Of a stretch of 64,000 bases of DNA, positions 37,695-45,751 are shown in pieces; within the stretch, counting starts at the first letter, position 1; every line of letters starts with the position of its first letter. This DNA is from Terriglobales bacterium (lineage in GTDB: Bacteria; Acidobacteriota; Terriglobia; Terriglobales; Acidobacteriaceae), in contig DATMPC010000058.1 in NCBI GenBank assembly GCA_035567895.1, positions 124,001 to 188,000 of the forward strand, read 5' to 3'. The notes below the pieces were generated by a model that saw only the letters and a program-made list of their open reading frames with translations, made no database searches and was not told the DNA's origin. The position numbers and the translations under genes were made by a program.

Positions 37695-37999
37695 CAAGCC
37701 TCCTTGCGCCGACGACGACGATAGGCAATCTGTGTAGGACAGACCGCGCTCAGGAAATCTCCCAAAGCACTGGCGATCTGCTCTGCATTCAGCTTGTAGA
37801 AGATGCGATTGCCGTCTCGCCGTTCAGAAACCAGGTCAGCATTCTTGAGAATCGATAAGTGCCGGGAAATCGACGGACCGGAGATGGGAAACAGTGCGGT
37901 AATCTGCCCCGCCGACAACTCGCCACCCTTCAATTCCTGCAGAATCTGCCGCCGCGTAGGATCGGCCAAAGCCCGGAACGCTTGGCTGGCTGATTTCAT
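37694..37999 (-). CDS. ArsR-family transcriptional regulator
   Basis: A 101-residue winged-helix regulator. Seen: the helix-turn-helix core ALADPTRRQILQELKGGELSAGQI followed by SISRHLSILKNADLVSERRDGNRIFYKL, the typical ArsR recognition helix and wing. No Cys-x-Cys metal site is visible in the DNA-binding helix, so it may sense another signal. The ATG at 37999 is used; a TTG at 38008 is in frame. It is translationally coupled to the SDR gene. A 7-bp inverted repeat overlaps its start and is likely its operator. Confidence 0.88.
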   Translation of the reverse strand: MKSASQAFRALADPTRRQILQELKGGELSAGQITALFPISGPSISRHLSILKNADLVSERRDGNRIFYKLNAEQIASALGDFLSAVCPTQIAYRRRRRKEA

Positions 38000-38007
38000 T
38001 AGTAGCA

Positions 38008-38027
38008 ATTTAGCAAGATAGCTAAAT
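38008..38027. promoter_or_regulatory. Candidate ArsR operator (inverted repeat)
   Basis: ATTTAGC and GCTAAAT (7-bp arms, 6-bp spacer) directly upstream of the regulator start; the sequence is AT-rich against its surroundings. Autoregulation is inference. Confidence 0.5.
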
Positions 38028-38196
38028 GTGAGTCAACGTTACTGTCGTTCCGCGGTTTCGGTAGCGCCTTGCCAGCGCCCACATCTTTTCAATTCGGATG
38101 GCTTTCGCGTTCAATTCAAAGGACTTACTTGTGACGAGCTTATGTATAACACTATGGCTTGAATATAGGTGGAAGCGTACCAGGGAAGCCGAGCTA

Positions 38197-38562
38197 ATGG
38201 GCGAAGCGACGAAAACCTTCGGGCTCGGCACCATCGGTATTGATGCTTCGGAGATTGGCGATGCGCCCGGGGACAAATTCCATGGTCTGGTGATTCGTCT
38301 GGGCCTGCTGCGGTCGTTTTTCGAACGAAATGTGTTGCGCGATTATCTACATGGCGGCGACTTCGCTGACGAAGTTTTCCAGGCGGCTGCGAGCCTTCCT
38401 TGCGACAGGGACGACGTTGGCGAGGCAATGGTCCAAATGGCAATGAAGCAGCGCCCAGAGGTGGACTGTTCGGAATTCAAGCGTGAGATGATCGCGCACG
38501 GTTACGATCCCGACGCGCCGAAGATCGATTCCAAGTTTCTCGCGTGGATGCGAAATCGTTGA
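38197..38562 (+). CDS. Hypothetical protein
   Basis: A protein of about 121 residues if translated from the ATG at 38197 (MGEATKTFGLGTIGIDASEIG). It has a Gly-rich start, then a helix-rich region with CDRDDVGEAMVQMAMKQRPEVDCSEFKREMIAHGYDPDAPKIDS and a C-terminal WMRNR. An upstream ATG at 38098 keeps the same frame, but the first 33 codons are AT-rich and read like intergenic DNA, so I prefer the shorter version. I do not recognise the family. Single gene, next to the repeat at 38587. Confidence 0.55.
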   Translation: MGEATKTFGLGTIGIDASEIGDAPGDKFHGLVIRLGLLRSFFERNVLRDYLHGGDFADEVFQAAASLPCDRDDVGEAMVQMAMKQRPEVDCSEFKREMIAHGYDPDAPKIDSKFLAWMRNR

Positions 38563-38586
38563 ATCTCCAGGTGTCCGAACAGACCA

Positions 38587-38727
38587 AAGCAAAAGCAACA
38601 TCCGACACGGATTGCGCGGAAGATGCAGTGACGTACACGGATTCTTTGAGGATCGTCGTAGCTACCAAGCAATTGCGGATCCGTATTTGTTCGTCGTGTT
38701 TCCGTGTGATCCGTATCGGTTCTTGCT
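38587..38727. repeat. 141-bp inverted-repeat element of the CACGGAT family, second copy
   Basis: Left arm 38587-38620 and right arm 38699-38727 carry CCGACACGGATTGCGCGGA and its imperfect inverse (TTTCCGTGTGATCCGTATCGG). Related to 34577-34733. No ORF inside. Confidence 0.65.
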
Positions 38728-38733
38728 GTAAAT

Positions 38734-39537
38734 CTATTTTGCCGGGGAGTAGCTTAAGTCTGGCCTGTAGACCGCCGACTCCGTAAACAAGTGGTCTGTC
38801 GAGTTTCGAATTGTCTTGTAGATTGAATCTGCCTGATCCTTTCCGTAAGTCTCAGTTACGACATCCTGTACCGATTTGGGCAATGGGGCGAAGTCTGCCC
38901 AGTTCTGACGCGCGTTGAGCAGCACAAATGTCGGTCCTTCACCGCCATTGATCAGTTGGAGCCATCCTGACGTCTTTGGCCAATCGGGCTGCTTCGCAAG
39001 AGCGTCATTGATCTTCTTGATCGCATCCATGAATTCGTTCTGCGCGCCGGGATGGAGCACGTAGATGGTGACAGCGGTGATCGGCGTTGGCGGTCGATTG
39101 GCGGCACCCAGACTCATGTCTGACCGATACAGATAGAAGCCGTTCCAACTGGCTTGCTCATGTGGGGACATGTTTGCCGTGGCATCGGCGGTGTCGGCTT
39201 TGCCCATCCGCTTCTCCCAATCGTCAAAGTCTTTCCAGGTATGTCCGCAGGTGGAGGTCACATACACGCCTGTATTCATGCCGGTTTCAATCGCGAATGT
39301 GGTCCATGTCCAGGTGTCATTCTGGCTCTTGTGGAACTGCATGTGCTTCTTTCGCCCTTGCTCCAGCTGCGCCTCGGAGCCGGGCTTCGGCTTTACGAAA
39401 TAGATACGGCAAACATTGGAAGCATTCTGTGCATTGAGCTGCTGCGTGGAGGAACCACTACTCCCGGAACTTCCTTGTGCCCAACAAGCTACCGAACAGA
39501 TCAAGCTCACTGCAAGAATCGCATTGCCTGATTTCAT
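38734..39537 (-). CDS. Secreted protein of unknown function
   Basis: A 267-residue protein with a signal peptide (ILAVSLICSVACWAQG) and a Ser/Gly-rich short linker. The ATG at 39537 has an AGGAGAG Shine-Dalgarno (on the minus strand, about 9 nt upstream), so longer open-frame extensions are rejected. The mature part has KPKPGSEAQLEQGRKKHMQFHKSQNDTWTW, suggesting an alpha/beta fold of the dimeric alpha-beta barrel type, and Trp-rich stretches, but I do not assign a family. Two Cys (SNVCRIYF and TSTCGHTW) could form a disulphide. Confidence 0.7.
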   Translation of the reverse strand: MKSGNAILAVSLICSVACWAQGSSGSSGSSTQQLNAQNASNVCRIYFVKPKPGSEAQLEQGRKKHMQFHKSQNDTWTWTTFAIETGMNTGVYVTSTCGHTWKDFDDWEKRMGKADTADATANMSPHEQASWNGFYLYRSDMSLGAANRPPTPITAVTIYVLHPGAQNEFMDAIKKINDALAKQPDWPKTSGWLQLINGGEGPTFVLLNARQNWADFAPLPKSVQDVVTETYGKDQADSIYKTIRNSTDHLFTESAVYRPDLSYSPAK

Positions 39538-39696
39538 TAAATGTTTCTCTCCTGTGCGAGTTAACTCGCGTGCGCACCGTATCCGCTTCATCCCCGCATG
39601 TCAACGACATACTGCGTATGGCTCTCCTTCCTGCAGTAACTCTCCCCGAGTAACTACCTCCCAAAGCACAAAGAATTTGCTCACATTTTGCTTCCC

Positions 39697-39747
39697 TTGA
39701 CCGTTGACAGGAGTCTAAGCTATCGTCCTGTCAGTCATTGACAGGAG
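39697..39747 (+). promoter_or_regulatory. Candidate PadR promoter with TGACAGGA operators
   Basis: TTGACC at 39697-39702 and TATCGT at 39721-39726 (18-nt spacing) form a possible promoter. Around the latter is an inverted repeat TGACAGGA (39705-39712) / TCCTGTCA (39726-39733), and a third, direct TGACAGGA lies at 39739-39746, overlapping the Shine-Dalgarno. Repression by PadR of its own gene and the following permease pair is inferred. Confidence 0.5.
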
Positions 39748-39751
39748 ACCT

Positions 39752-40081
39752 ATGGGGAAGCCCACAGACTTGGTTCAGGGAACGCTCGACGTCCTTATTC
39801 TCAAGACGATTGCGCTACAGCCGATGCATGGATGGGGAATCGCGCAGCGCATCCGGCAGCTTTCGAATGAAGTGTTGCAAGTAGGCCAGGGGGCGCTGTA
39901 TCCGGCATTACATCGGCTCGAGCAACAGGGATGGATCCAGGCGAAGTGGGGAGAGTCGGAGAACAATCGGCGCGCCAAGTATTACTCGCTCACGCGCGAC
40001 GGTGCTAAGTCCCTGCGGCAACAGCAGGCGCAGTGGAGCCGTCTTTCGGGGGCAATTGATCTGGTGCTTGAGGCGATGTAA
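39752..40081 (+). CDS. PadR-family transcriptional regulator
   Basis: A 109-residue winged-helix regulator. Seen: LVQGTLDVLILKTIALQPMHGWGIAQRIRQ, GQGALYPALHRLEQQGWIQAKWGESENNRRAKYYSLTRDG, the standard PadR core, plus a short C-terminal helix. PadR next to ADOP-type permeases is a frequent pair in Acidobacteriota. The AGGAG ribosome binding site (39743-39747) overlaps an operator-like repeat. Likely effector: a small molecule, not determined. Confidence 0.92.
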   Translation: MGKPTDLVQGTLDVLILKTIALQPMHGWGIAQRIRQLSNEVLQVGQGALYPALHRLEQQGWIQAKWGESENNRRAKYYSLTRDGAKSLRQQQAQWSRLSGAIDLVLEAM

Positions 40082-40122
40082 TCGGAACCCCTGCGATGGC
40101 AGGGTTTGCAGGTTTTAGGAAT

Positions 40123-40292
40123 TGTCATACTGAGGCCCGATGTTGGCCGAAGGATCTCCCGGAATGAGTCGGACTTTGATTGCTGCGTCCCGGCTCTTTC
40201 ACGACGATCTTGGCCAAAAAGCCAGGAGGCGGCATGTACGTTCCCAATCATCGCGGGAGGCCCTTCGGCCAACATCGGGCCTCAGGATGACA
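40123..40292. repeat. 170-bp MITE-like element with 39-bp terminal inverted repeats
   Basis: The ends at 40123-40161 and 40254-40292 are inverted copies matching at 36 of 39 positions; the ends begin TGTCAT and include CTGAGGCCCGATGTTGGCCG. Between them are 92 bp with no ORF. It lies between PadR and its ADOP gene. No target-site duplication was clear. Confidence 0.75.
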
Positions 40293-40317
40293 GATTTGGG
40301 AAGTACGGTCGAGACAC

Positions 40318-42981
40318 ATGCGCTGGTACTACAAATTGCCGCTCCGTCTGCGCTCGCTCTTTCGCAGGGAACAGGCTGAACGCGAGCTGAACGAAGAGAT
40401 CCAGTTTCATCTTCAATCCCTGATCGACCAATACGTCGCGCAGGGAATGAAGCCTGAAACTGCGCGGTACACCGCCCTCCGCGAACTCGGCCACCTGGAG
40501 CCGGTGAAGGAGCAGTGCCGCGAAATGCGCAATGTGAACTTTATCGAGAACGTTCTGCAGGACGTCCACTTTGGCCTGCGCATGCTGCGGCGCAACCCCG
40601 GCTTTTCGACGCTGGCGGTCCTATGTCTCATTCTGGGAATCGGTTCCAATGCGGCGGTCTTCAGCTGGATCGAAGGCATCCTGCTCCATCCCTATCCCGC
40701 CGTCGCTCATCAGGACCGACTGCTCATGCTTGCGGCAACCAGGCGCGGCGAAATCGGTTACAACGGGTTCTCCTGGCCCGACTTCCTGGATCTTCAGCGG
40801 AGCTGCACGCTCTGCGATGCGGTCATTGCGGAGAAGATCGTTGGCGTCACGCTCAGCATCGGTGACCGGGCCGAAAGCGGCGCAGGCAGCCTAGTCTCTT
40901 CGAACTATTTTGACGCGCTGGGTATTCGTCCCATTCTCGGACGCGGCTTCGAGCCCGACGAAGACTTTGGTCGCAATGCTCACCCGGTAACTGTAATCAG
41001 CTATCAGCTATGGCAAAACCGGTTCCACGGCGATCCCGGCATCGTCGGGAAGACGCAGGTACTCAATGGGCTGCCGCACACCATCGTCGGCGTTGCTCCG
41101 AAAGGGTTCTATGGGACCTTTATCGGGTACTCCTGGAAACTCTGGGTGCCCATCTCCATGCAGGAGAGGTTCGAGCCGGGCGGATACAAAACGGAAAATC
41201 GCGGCGAGCGCTGGATCGAGGGATTCCTGCGCATGAAGCCTGGCGTGACCTCCGAGCAGGTCCAGGCCGAAGTCTCCGGGTTCGCCGAGCGGCTGGAAAA
41301 CAACTATCCCGCGACCAATCGCGGCCTGGGCATTAACGTGCTGCCGTTATGGAAGGCTCCCTTCAACGGCGCGTCTTTCATGCTTCCCACGTTGGGCATT
41401 GGGCTGGGTATCGGAGTGTTTGTGCTCCTGATCGTCTGCGCGAACGTCAGCAACCTGCTGCTGGTCAGGTTTTTCGCACGGCGCCACGAGATTTCTGCTC
41501 GCCTCGCGCTTGGCGCGACGCGCGGCCGCGTGCTGCGGCAACTCTTCACAGAAGGCCTGATCCTCTCCATAATCGGCGCAGCCGGCGGGATTGTGCTCGC
41601 ATATTGGTGTCGTAACCTTCTCGTCGTCCTGATACCGCCACGCAGCGGTCCTATCTTTTTGCCGGGACAGATGGACTGGCGAGTGCTCGTGCTGAGCGCA
41701 GGCGTGTGCCTTATTTCCACCGTATTGTTCGCGCTGGTGCCGGTGCTCGAGAGCAGCAAAGTCGATCTCGCCTCGGCACTCAAGTCCGAATCGGGAAGCG
41801 TGATTGGAGCGAGGGGAAGAGCACGCATACGCGCCGGCCTGGTTGTAGTTCAGGTATCGCTCAGCTTTGTGCTGCTGGTAGGCGCCTGCCTCGTGGTTCT
41901 GAGTCTCGAGAAGATTCGCACTGGAAGCCCCGGGTTTTCCACCGACGGGGTGCTAAGCACAGCCGTCAATCTGATGGCCGCTGGGTACGACACCCCGCGC
42001 GCGAAGAACTTTCAGGACGCCCTCATAGACCGCGTGCAGACGATTCCCGGAATCGAATCGGCTGCCTACGGCCGGGTCGCACCCCTCGGCTATCGCGACT
42101 ACACGGAGGCTCCAATCGCCGTCGAAGGATATGAGCCTGCGCTGAACGAGCAGCCAATGCTGTCGTTCAACGAAGTTGGCCCATCGTACTTTTCTACTAT
42201 GGGAATTCCCCTCATCTCCGGCCGGGAATTCACGCGCGCCGACAACGAAACCTCTCCCCCGGTAGCGATCGTGAACGAAGCGATGGTCACGCAGTACTGG
42301 TATGGCGAGAACCCGGTCGGCAAGCGCTTCCAGGTGAATGGACGATGGGTGCAGGTGGTAGGCGTAGCCAAACTCTCGAAGTATCGCAGCATCATGGAGG
42401 CGCCCAAGGCATTTTTCTACGTGCCCTTGCGCCAGAACTTCGCACCCACGACAGGCCTGGTTCTGCGAACCCAGCAACCCGCGGACGCGATCGCTAGAGC
42501 CCTAGCCCGCGAAGTGCACGCCCTCGATCCCGACCTCGCGCCCTACGCCGTGATCACCATGCGCGAGCAAATCGAACGGTCGACCTCAGGACAGCACGCA
42601 GCAGTAATGCTGCTCACCATCTTCGGCAGCCTGGCCGTGCTGCTAGCCACGATTGGACTCTACGGCGTGCTGTCCTACGCAGTCTCGCAAAGCACGCGCG
42701 AGCTGGGATTAAGGATGGCCCTGGGCGCCCGCGGCTCCGATCTGCTGCGCATCGTGATCTCGCAAGGTCTGTCACTGACCGCCACCGGTGTCATCGTCGG
42801 CGCCACGATCGCACTGGCGGGGACACGGCTGCTCGGCTATCTCCTATATAAGGTGAGCCCACGCGACCCGCTGGCTTTCGGATCGGCATTCGCAGTCATG
42901 ATCGTTGCCGCACTGGCAGCCTGCTTCGTGCCCGCCTTGCGCGCGACGCGAACGGATCCCGTGCGGGCTCTACGTCAGTGA
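40318..42981 (+). CDS. ADOP-type ABC permease (MacB/FtsX-like), copy 1
   Basis: An 887-residue membrane protein of the acidobacterial duplicated orphan permease type. N-terminal part RLRSLFRREQAERELNEEIQFHLQ (family hallmark region), a first transmembrane segment at about 95-115 and a periplasmic MacB-like domain, then a middle FtsX-type permease core with three membrane segments (about 360-480), a second periplasmic domain and a final FtsX core ending in PALRATRTDPVRALRQ. It lacks an ATPase, which must be supplied by another gene. Role probably lipoprotein, antibiotic or peptide export, inferred from MacB. It follows PadR and the repeat, and its stop overlaps the frame of the next copy. Confidence 0.93.
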   Translation: MRWYYKLPLRLRSLFRREQAERELNEEIQFHLQSLIDQYVAQGMKPETARYTALRELGHLEPVKEQCREMRNVNFIENVLQDVHFGLRMLRRNPGFSTLAVLCLILGIGSNAAVFSWIEGILLHPYPAVAHQDRLLMLAATRRGEIGYNGFSWPDFLDLQRSCTLCDAVIAEKIVGVTLSIGDRAESGAGSLVSSNYFDALGIRPILGRGFEPDEDFGRNAHPVTVISYQLWQNRFHGDPGIVGKTQVLNGLPHTIVGVAPKGFYGTFIGYSWKLWVPISMQERFEPGGYKTENRGERWIEGFLRMKPGVTSEQVQAEVSGFAERLENNYPATNRGLGINVLPLWKAPFNGASFMLPTLGIGLGIGVFVLLIVCANVSNLLLVRFFARRHEISARLALGATRGRVLRQLFTEGLILSIIGAAGGIVLAYWCRNLLVVLIPPRSGPIFLPGQMDWRVLVLSAGVCLISTVLFALVPVLESSKVDLASALKSESGSVIGARGRARIRAGLVVVQVSLSFVLLVGACLVVLSLEKIRTGSPGFSTDGVLSTAVNLMAAGYDTPRAKNFQDALIDRVQTIPGIESAAYGRVAPLGYRDYTEAPIAVEGYEPALNEQPMLSFNEVGPSYFSTMGIPLISGREFTRADNETSPPVAIVNEAMVTQYWYGENPVGKRFQVNGRWVQVVGVAKLSKYRSIMEAPKAFFYVPLRQNFAPTTGLVLRTQQPADAIARALAREVHALDPDLAPYAVITMREQIERSTSGQHAAVMLLTIFGSLAVLLATIGLYGVLSYAVSQSTRELGLRMALGARGSDLLRIVISQGLSLTATGVIVGATIALAGTRLLGYLLYKVSPRDPLAFGSAFAVMIVAALAACFVPALRATRTDPVRALRQ

Positions 42982-43055
42982 AGTTCAAGCGAAAATGCTT
43001 TGGGAGATTGCCAAGCAGGTATTGGTGTTGGGACCGCAACACACCTGAGGTGCGT

Positions 43056-45740
43056 ATGCGTTGGTCGAGCAAATTGCGATTACGGTTGCGAAGCCTTTTT
43101 CAACGCGATGCGGTGGAGCGCGAGCTCGATTCGGAATTGCGCTTTCATCTTGAGGAACAGATCGCCGAAAACATTGCATCGGGCATGAAGCCGGACGAGG
43201 CGAAGTATGCCGCCTCGCGCGCGATGGGAGGAATAACGCAAATCGCAGAGCAGTGTCGCGAAGCTCGCAACGTCGGACTAGTGGAGACCACCTGGCACGA
43301 CCTGCGCTTCGGCGCTCGCATGCTGGCGAAGAACCCGGCGTTTAGTACCGTTGCGGTCTTGACGCTCGCAGTTGGCATTGGCTTCAACACAATGTCGTTC
43401 AGCGCCGTGACTGCGTTGTTGTTCGGCGGATTGCCGGTAAAGGATCCCGATCGCTTGGTGCTGGGCGAAGCTTTGCGCGAAGGGTTCGATCCGGCTGGTA
43501 CTTCGCAGTTGCAATACACCGTGCTTCGCGGCGAGCAGAAGGCATTTGCCAGCACGGCGCTTTCGATCGATCGCTCCTTTCTGCTGCGCGGGAACACAGA
43601 AGCCGAACAGGTTCATGTAGCGGCGGTTTCTCCTGGCTTTTTCGAGACGCTCGGGACCGCTCCAATTCTCGGCCGCGACCTATCGCGTGAAGAAAGCAGA
43701 CCGGGCGGACCGGCAGCCGTGCTGCTCGCCTACGGCTTTTGGCAACGGCGCTTTGGCGGCGACCCGAATGTCATCGGCCAGTCGCTGGTTCTGGATGACC
43801 GCAGTTACTCGGTTGTTGGCGTCATGCCGCCCGGCTTTGATTATCCGACGCGAACGCAGGCGTGGGTCGCGCTCGAAGTCGATCCCGAAACGGCACCGAT
43901 GCAACTGCGCACGGCGCACGGTTCCATCTTCGTCGCACGATTGCGAGAGGGGGTTTCGCTCCTTCAGGCTGCTCAAGCGAGCAAGGAGTCGGTACGTCAC
44001 CTGGAACAGCAGTTTCCGACAGAGCGTGGATGGAGCTACGGCCTGCTCACCATGCGTCAGTGGTCGATCGGCGACGATGATGGACGCATGACGAGGGCAA
44101 TAGTCGTGCTGGTACTGGCGATCGGCCTCCTGCTGTTGATCTGCTGCGTGAACGTCGCGAACTTGTTGCTGGTTCGTGGCGTGGTTCGTGAAGGCGAGCT
44201 GGCGATTCGGGTGGCGCTGGGGGCGTCCAGTTGGCGCATCGCGCAACAGTTGCTGACTGAGGGCGCAATGTTGGCGTTTGTCGGAGGCGCTGCCGGCCTC
44301 TTGCTCGCCTGGGGAATGCGCCCCGTCTTCCGCATGCTCAACCCTATCCAGCCTCACTCATTCGGTGAGGTCGCCACCGATTTCCGGATGGATACACGCG
44401 TGTTCATCTTCTGTTTCACCATTTCCATTCTGAGCGGACTCATGTTCAGCCTGCTGCCGACGTTGAAGCTGGTGAAGCTGCGCAATGTGATTGCAATGCT
44501 ACGGCAACGCGAACATCGCGTCGGCGGCACCGCGGCACGCAGAGGATGGTTGCGCGCCCTGGTCGTAGCAGAGATCGCTATTGCGGTCTCGCTGTCCTTT
44601 GGCGGCGCGCTTCTGACTAAGAGCTTCTATGGTTTGGCAGGGCTTGATTTAGGTTTTCGTCCAGAACACTTGCTGACCATGCAGTTGCCACTCTCCGTCA
44701 CTGAATACCCACACGAGACCCAGAAGGTCGCATTCCTGGATCGGGTTCTCGAACGCGTGCGCGCTTTGCCGGGAGTCGAAGCGGCAGGAGTCACTACGAG
44801 CCTCCCGATGCAGGAGTTCTCACCCGACACCGTGTTCACCGTGGAAGGCCGTCCTCCTCGCAATCCTTCCGATGTGCCAATTACCGCGCTGCGGCACGTG
44901 AGCCCTGGATACGCCGAGACTCTGGGTCTGATGCTGCTGGAGGGCCGGATGATCACCGCCGAGGATCGGGCTGACACACTACCGGTCGCTGTTATCACGG
45001 AGGAGATGGCGCGCCAGGCTTTTGGAGATGGCGATCCGATTGGAAAACGCCTGCGACGCGGCCGCCAGCAGGACACGATTTATCCGTGGCTGGTCGTGGT
45101 TGGAGTCGTAAGAGATGCAAAGGAGGATCGCCTAAATTTCCGCATTGCGCGGCCAGTCCTCTACATTCCATATGCTCAGCGCACCAATCCACCTTCTGGG
45201 GTCTTAATGGGCTTGGTTGTACGTACAACGGCTGATCCATCCGTGACCGCCAACTTCATACGAACATCGATCCACGACATCAATCCTTACGAGCCCGTGC
45301 TCGATGTCAGCAGCATGGACGCGATGCTGAATTCCGTGCTCTCCTCCGACCGCTTCAGCGCGCGAGTCATGGCAATGCTGGCGGCAGTTGGGCTGTTCCT
45401 GGCGGCGATAGGCCTCTATAGCGTCATCGCCTATTCGGTGACGCAGCGCACTGGAGAAATCGGCTTGCGTATGGCCTTGGGCGCGCAGCCTCGCAGCGTC
45501 ATTGGACTGATCGCGCGCGAAGGCGGCGCGCTGGTCGGGTTTGGCCTCGTGGTCTCACTGCCATTCATGTTCGTCGTGGCCAGACTGCTTTCGAGCGTGC
45601 TATTTTCCGTGAGCGCCGGCGATCCCGCGATTTTGCTCGGGATCGTCTTACTTCTCACCTTTGTCGCACTCACGGCTTGCTTCGTGCCGACGATGCGCGC
45701 CATCCGGCTCGATCCATTGAGAGCTTTGCGCTGTGAGTAA
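43056..45740 (+). CDS. ADOP-type ABC permease, copy 2
   Basis: An 894-residue paralogue of the gene upstream, with the same order: N-terminal SLFQRDAVERELDSELRFHLEEQ, a transmembrane segment near residue 95, periplasmic domain, FtsX core, second periplasmic domain, and an FtsX core ending in RAIRLDPLRALRCE. An in-frame GTG at 42978, overlapping the previous stop, would add 26 residues, but the ATG at 43056 has a GAGG site and starts with MRWSSKLR as in the first copy. The two copies have diverged (only scattered identity), so duplication is old. No ATPase gene follows; the next gene is on the other strand. Confidence 0.93.
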   Translation: MRWSSKLRLRLRSLFQRDAVERELDSELRFHLEEQIAENIASGMKPDEAKYAASRAMGGITQIAEQCREARNVGLVETTWHDLRFGARMLAKNPAFSTVAVLTLAVGIGFNTMSFSAVTALLFGGLPVKDPDRLVLGEALREGFDPAGTSQLQYTVLRGEQKAFASTALSIDRSFLLRGNTEAEQVHVAAVSPGFFETLGTAPILGRDLSREESRPGGPAAVLLAYGFWQRRFGGDPNVIGQSLVLDDRSYSVVGVMPPGFDYPTRTQAWVALEVDPETAPMQLRTAHGSIFVARLREGVSLLQAAQASKESVRHLEQQFPTERGWSYGLLTMRQWSIGDDDGRMTRAIVVLVLAIGLLLLICCVNVANLLLVRGVVREGELAIRVALGASSWRIAQQLLTEGAMLAFVGGAAGLLLAWGMRPVFRMLNPIQPHSFGEVATDFRMDTRVFIFCFTISILSGLMFSLLPTLKLVKLRNVIAMLRQREHRVGGTAARRGWLRALVVAEIAIAVSLSFGGALLTKSFYGLAGLDLGFRPEHLLTMQLPLSVTEYPHETQKVAFLDRVLERVRALPGVEAAGVTTSLPMQEFSPDTVFTVEGRPPRNPSDVPITALRHVSPGYAETLGLMLLEGRMITAEDRADTLPVAVITEEMARQAFGDGDPIGKRLRRGRQQDTIYPWLVVVGVVRDAKEDRLNFRIARPVLYIPYAQRTNPPSGVLMGLVVRTTADPSVTANFIRTSIHDINPYEPVLDVSSMDAMLNSVLSSDRFSARVMAMLAAVGLFLAAIGLYSVIAYSVTQRTGEIGLRMALGAQPRSVIGLIAREGGALVGFGLVVSLPFMFVVARLLSSVLFSVSAGDPAILLGIVLLLTFVALTACFVPTMRAIRLDPLRALRCE

Positions 45741-45751
45741 TACTCGGTGCA

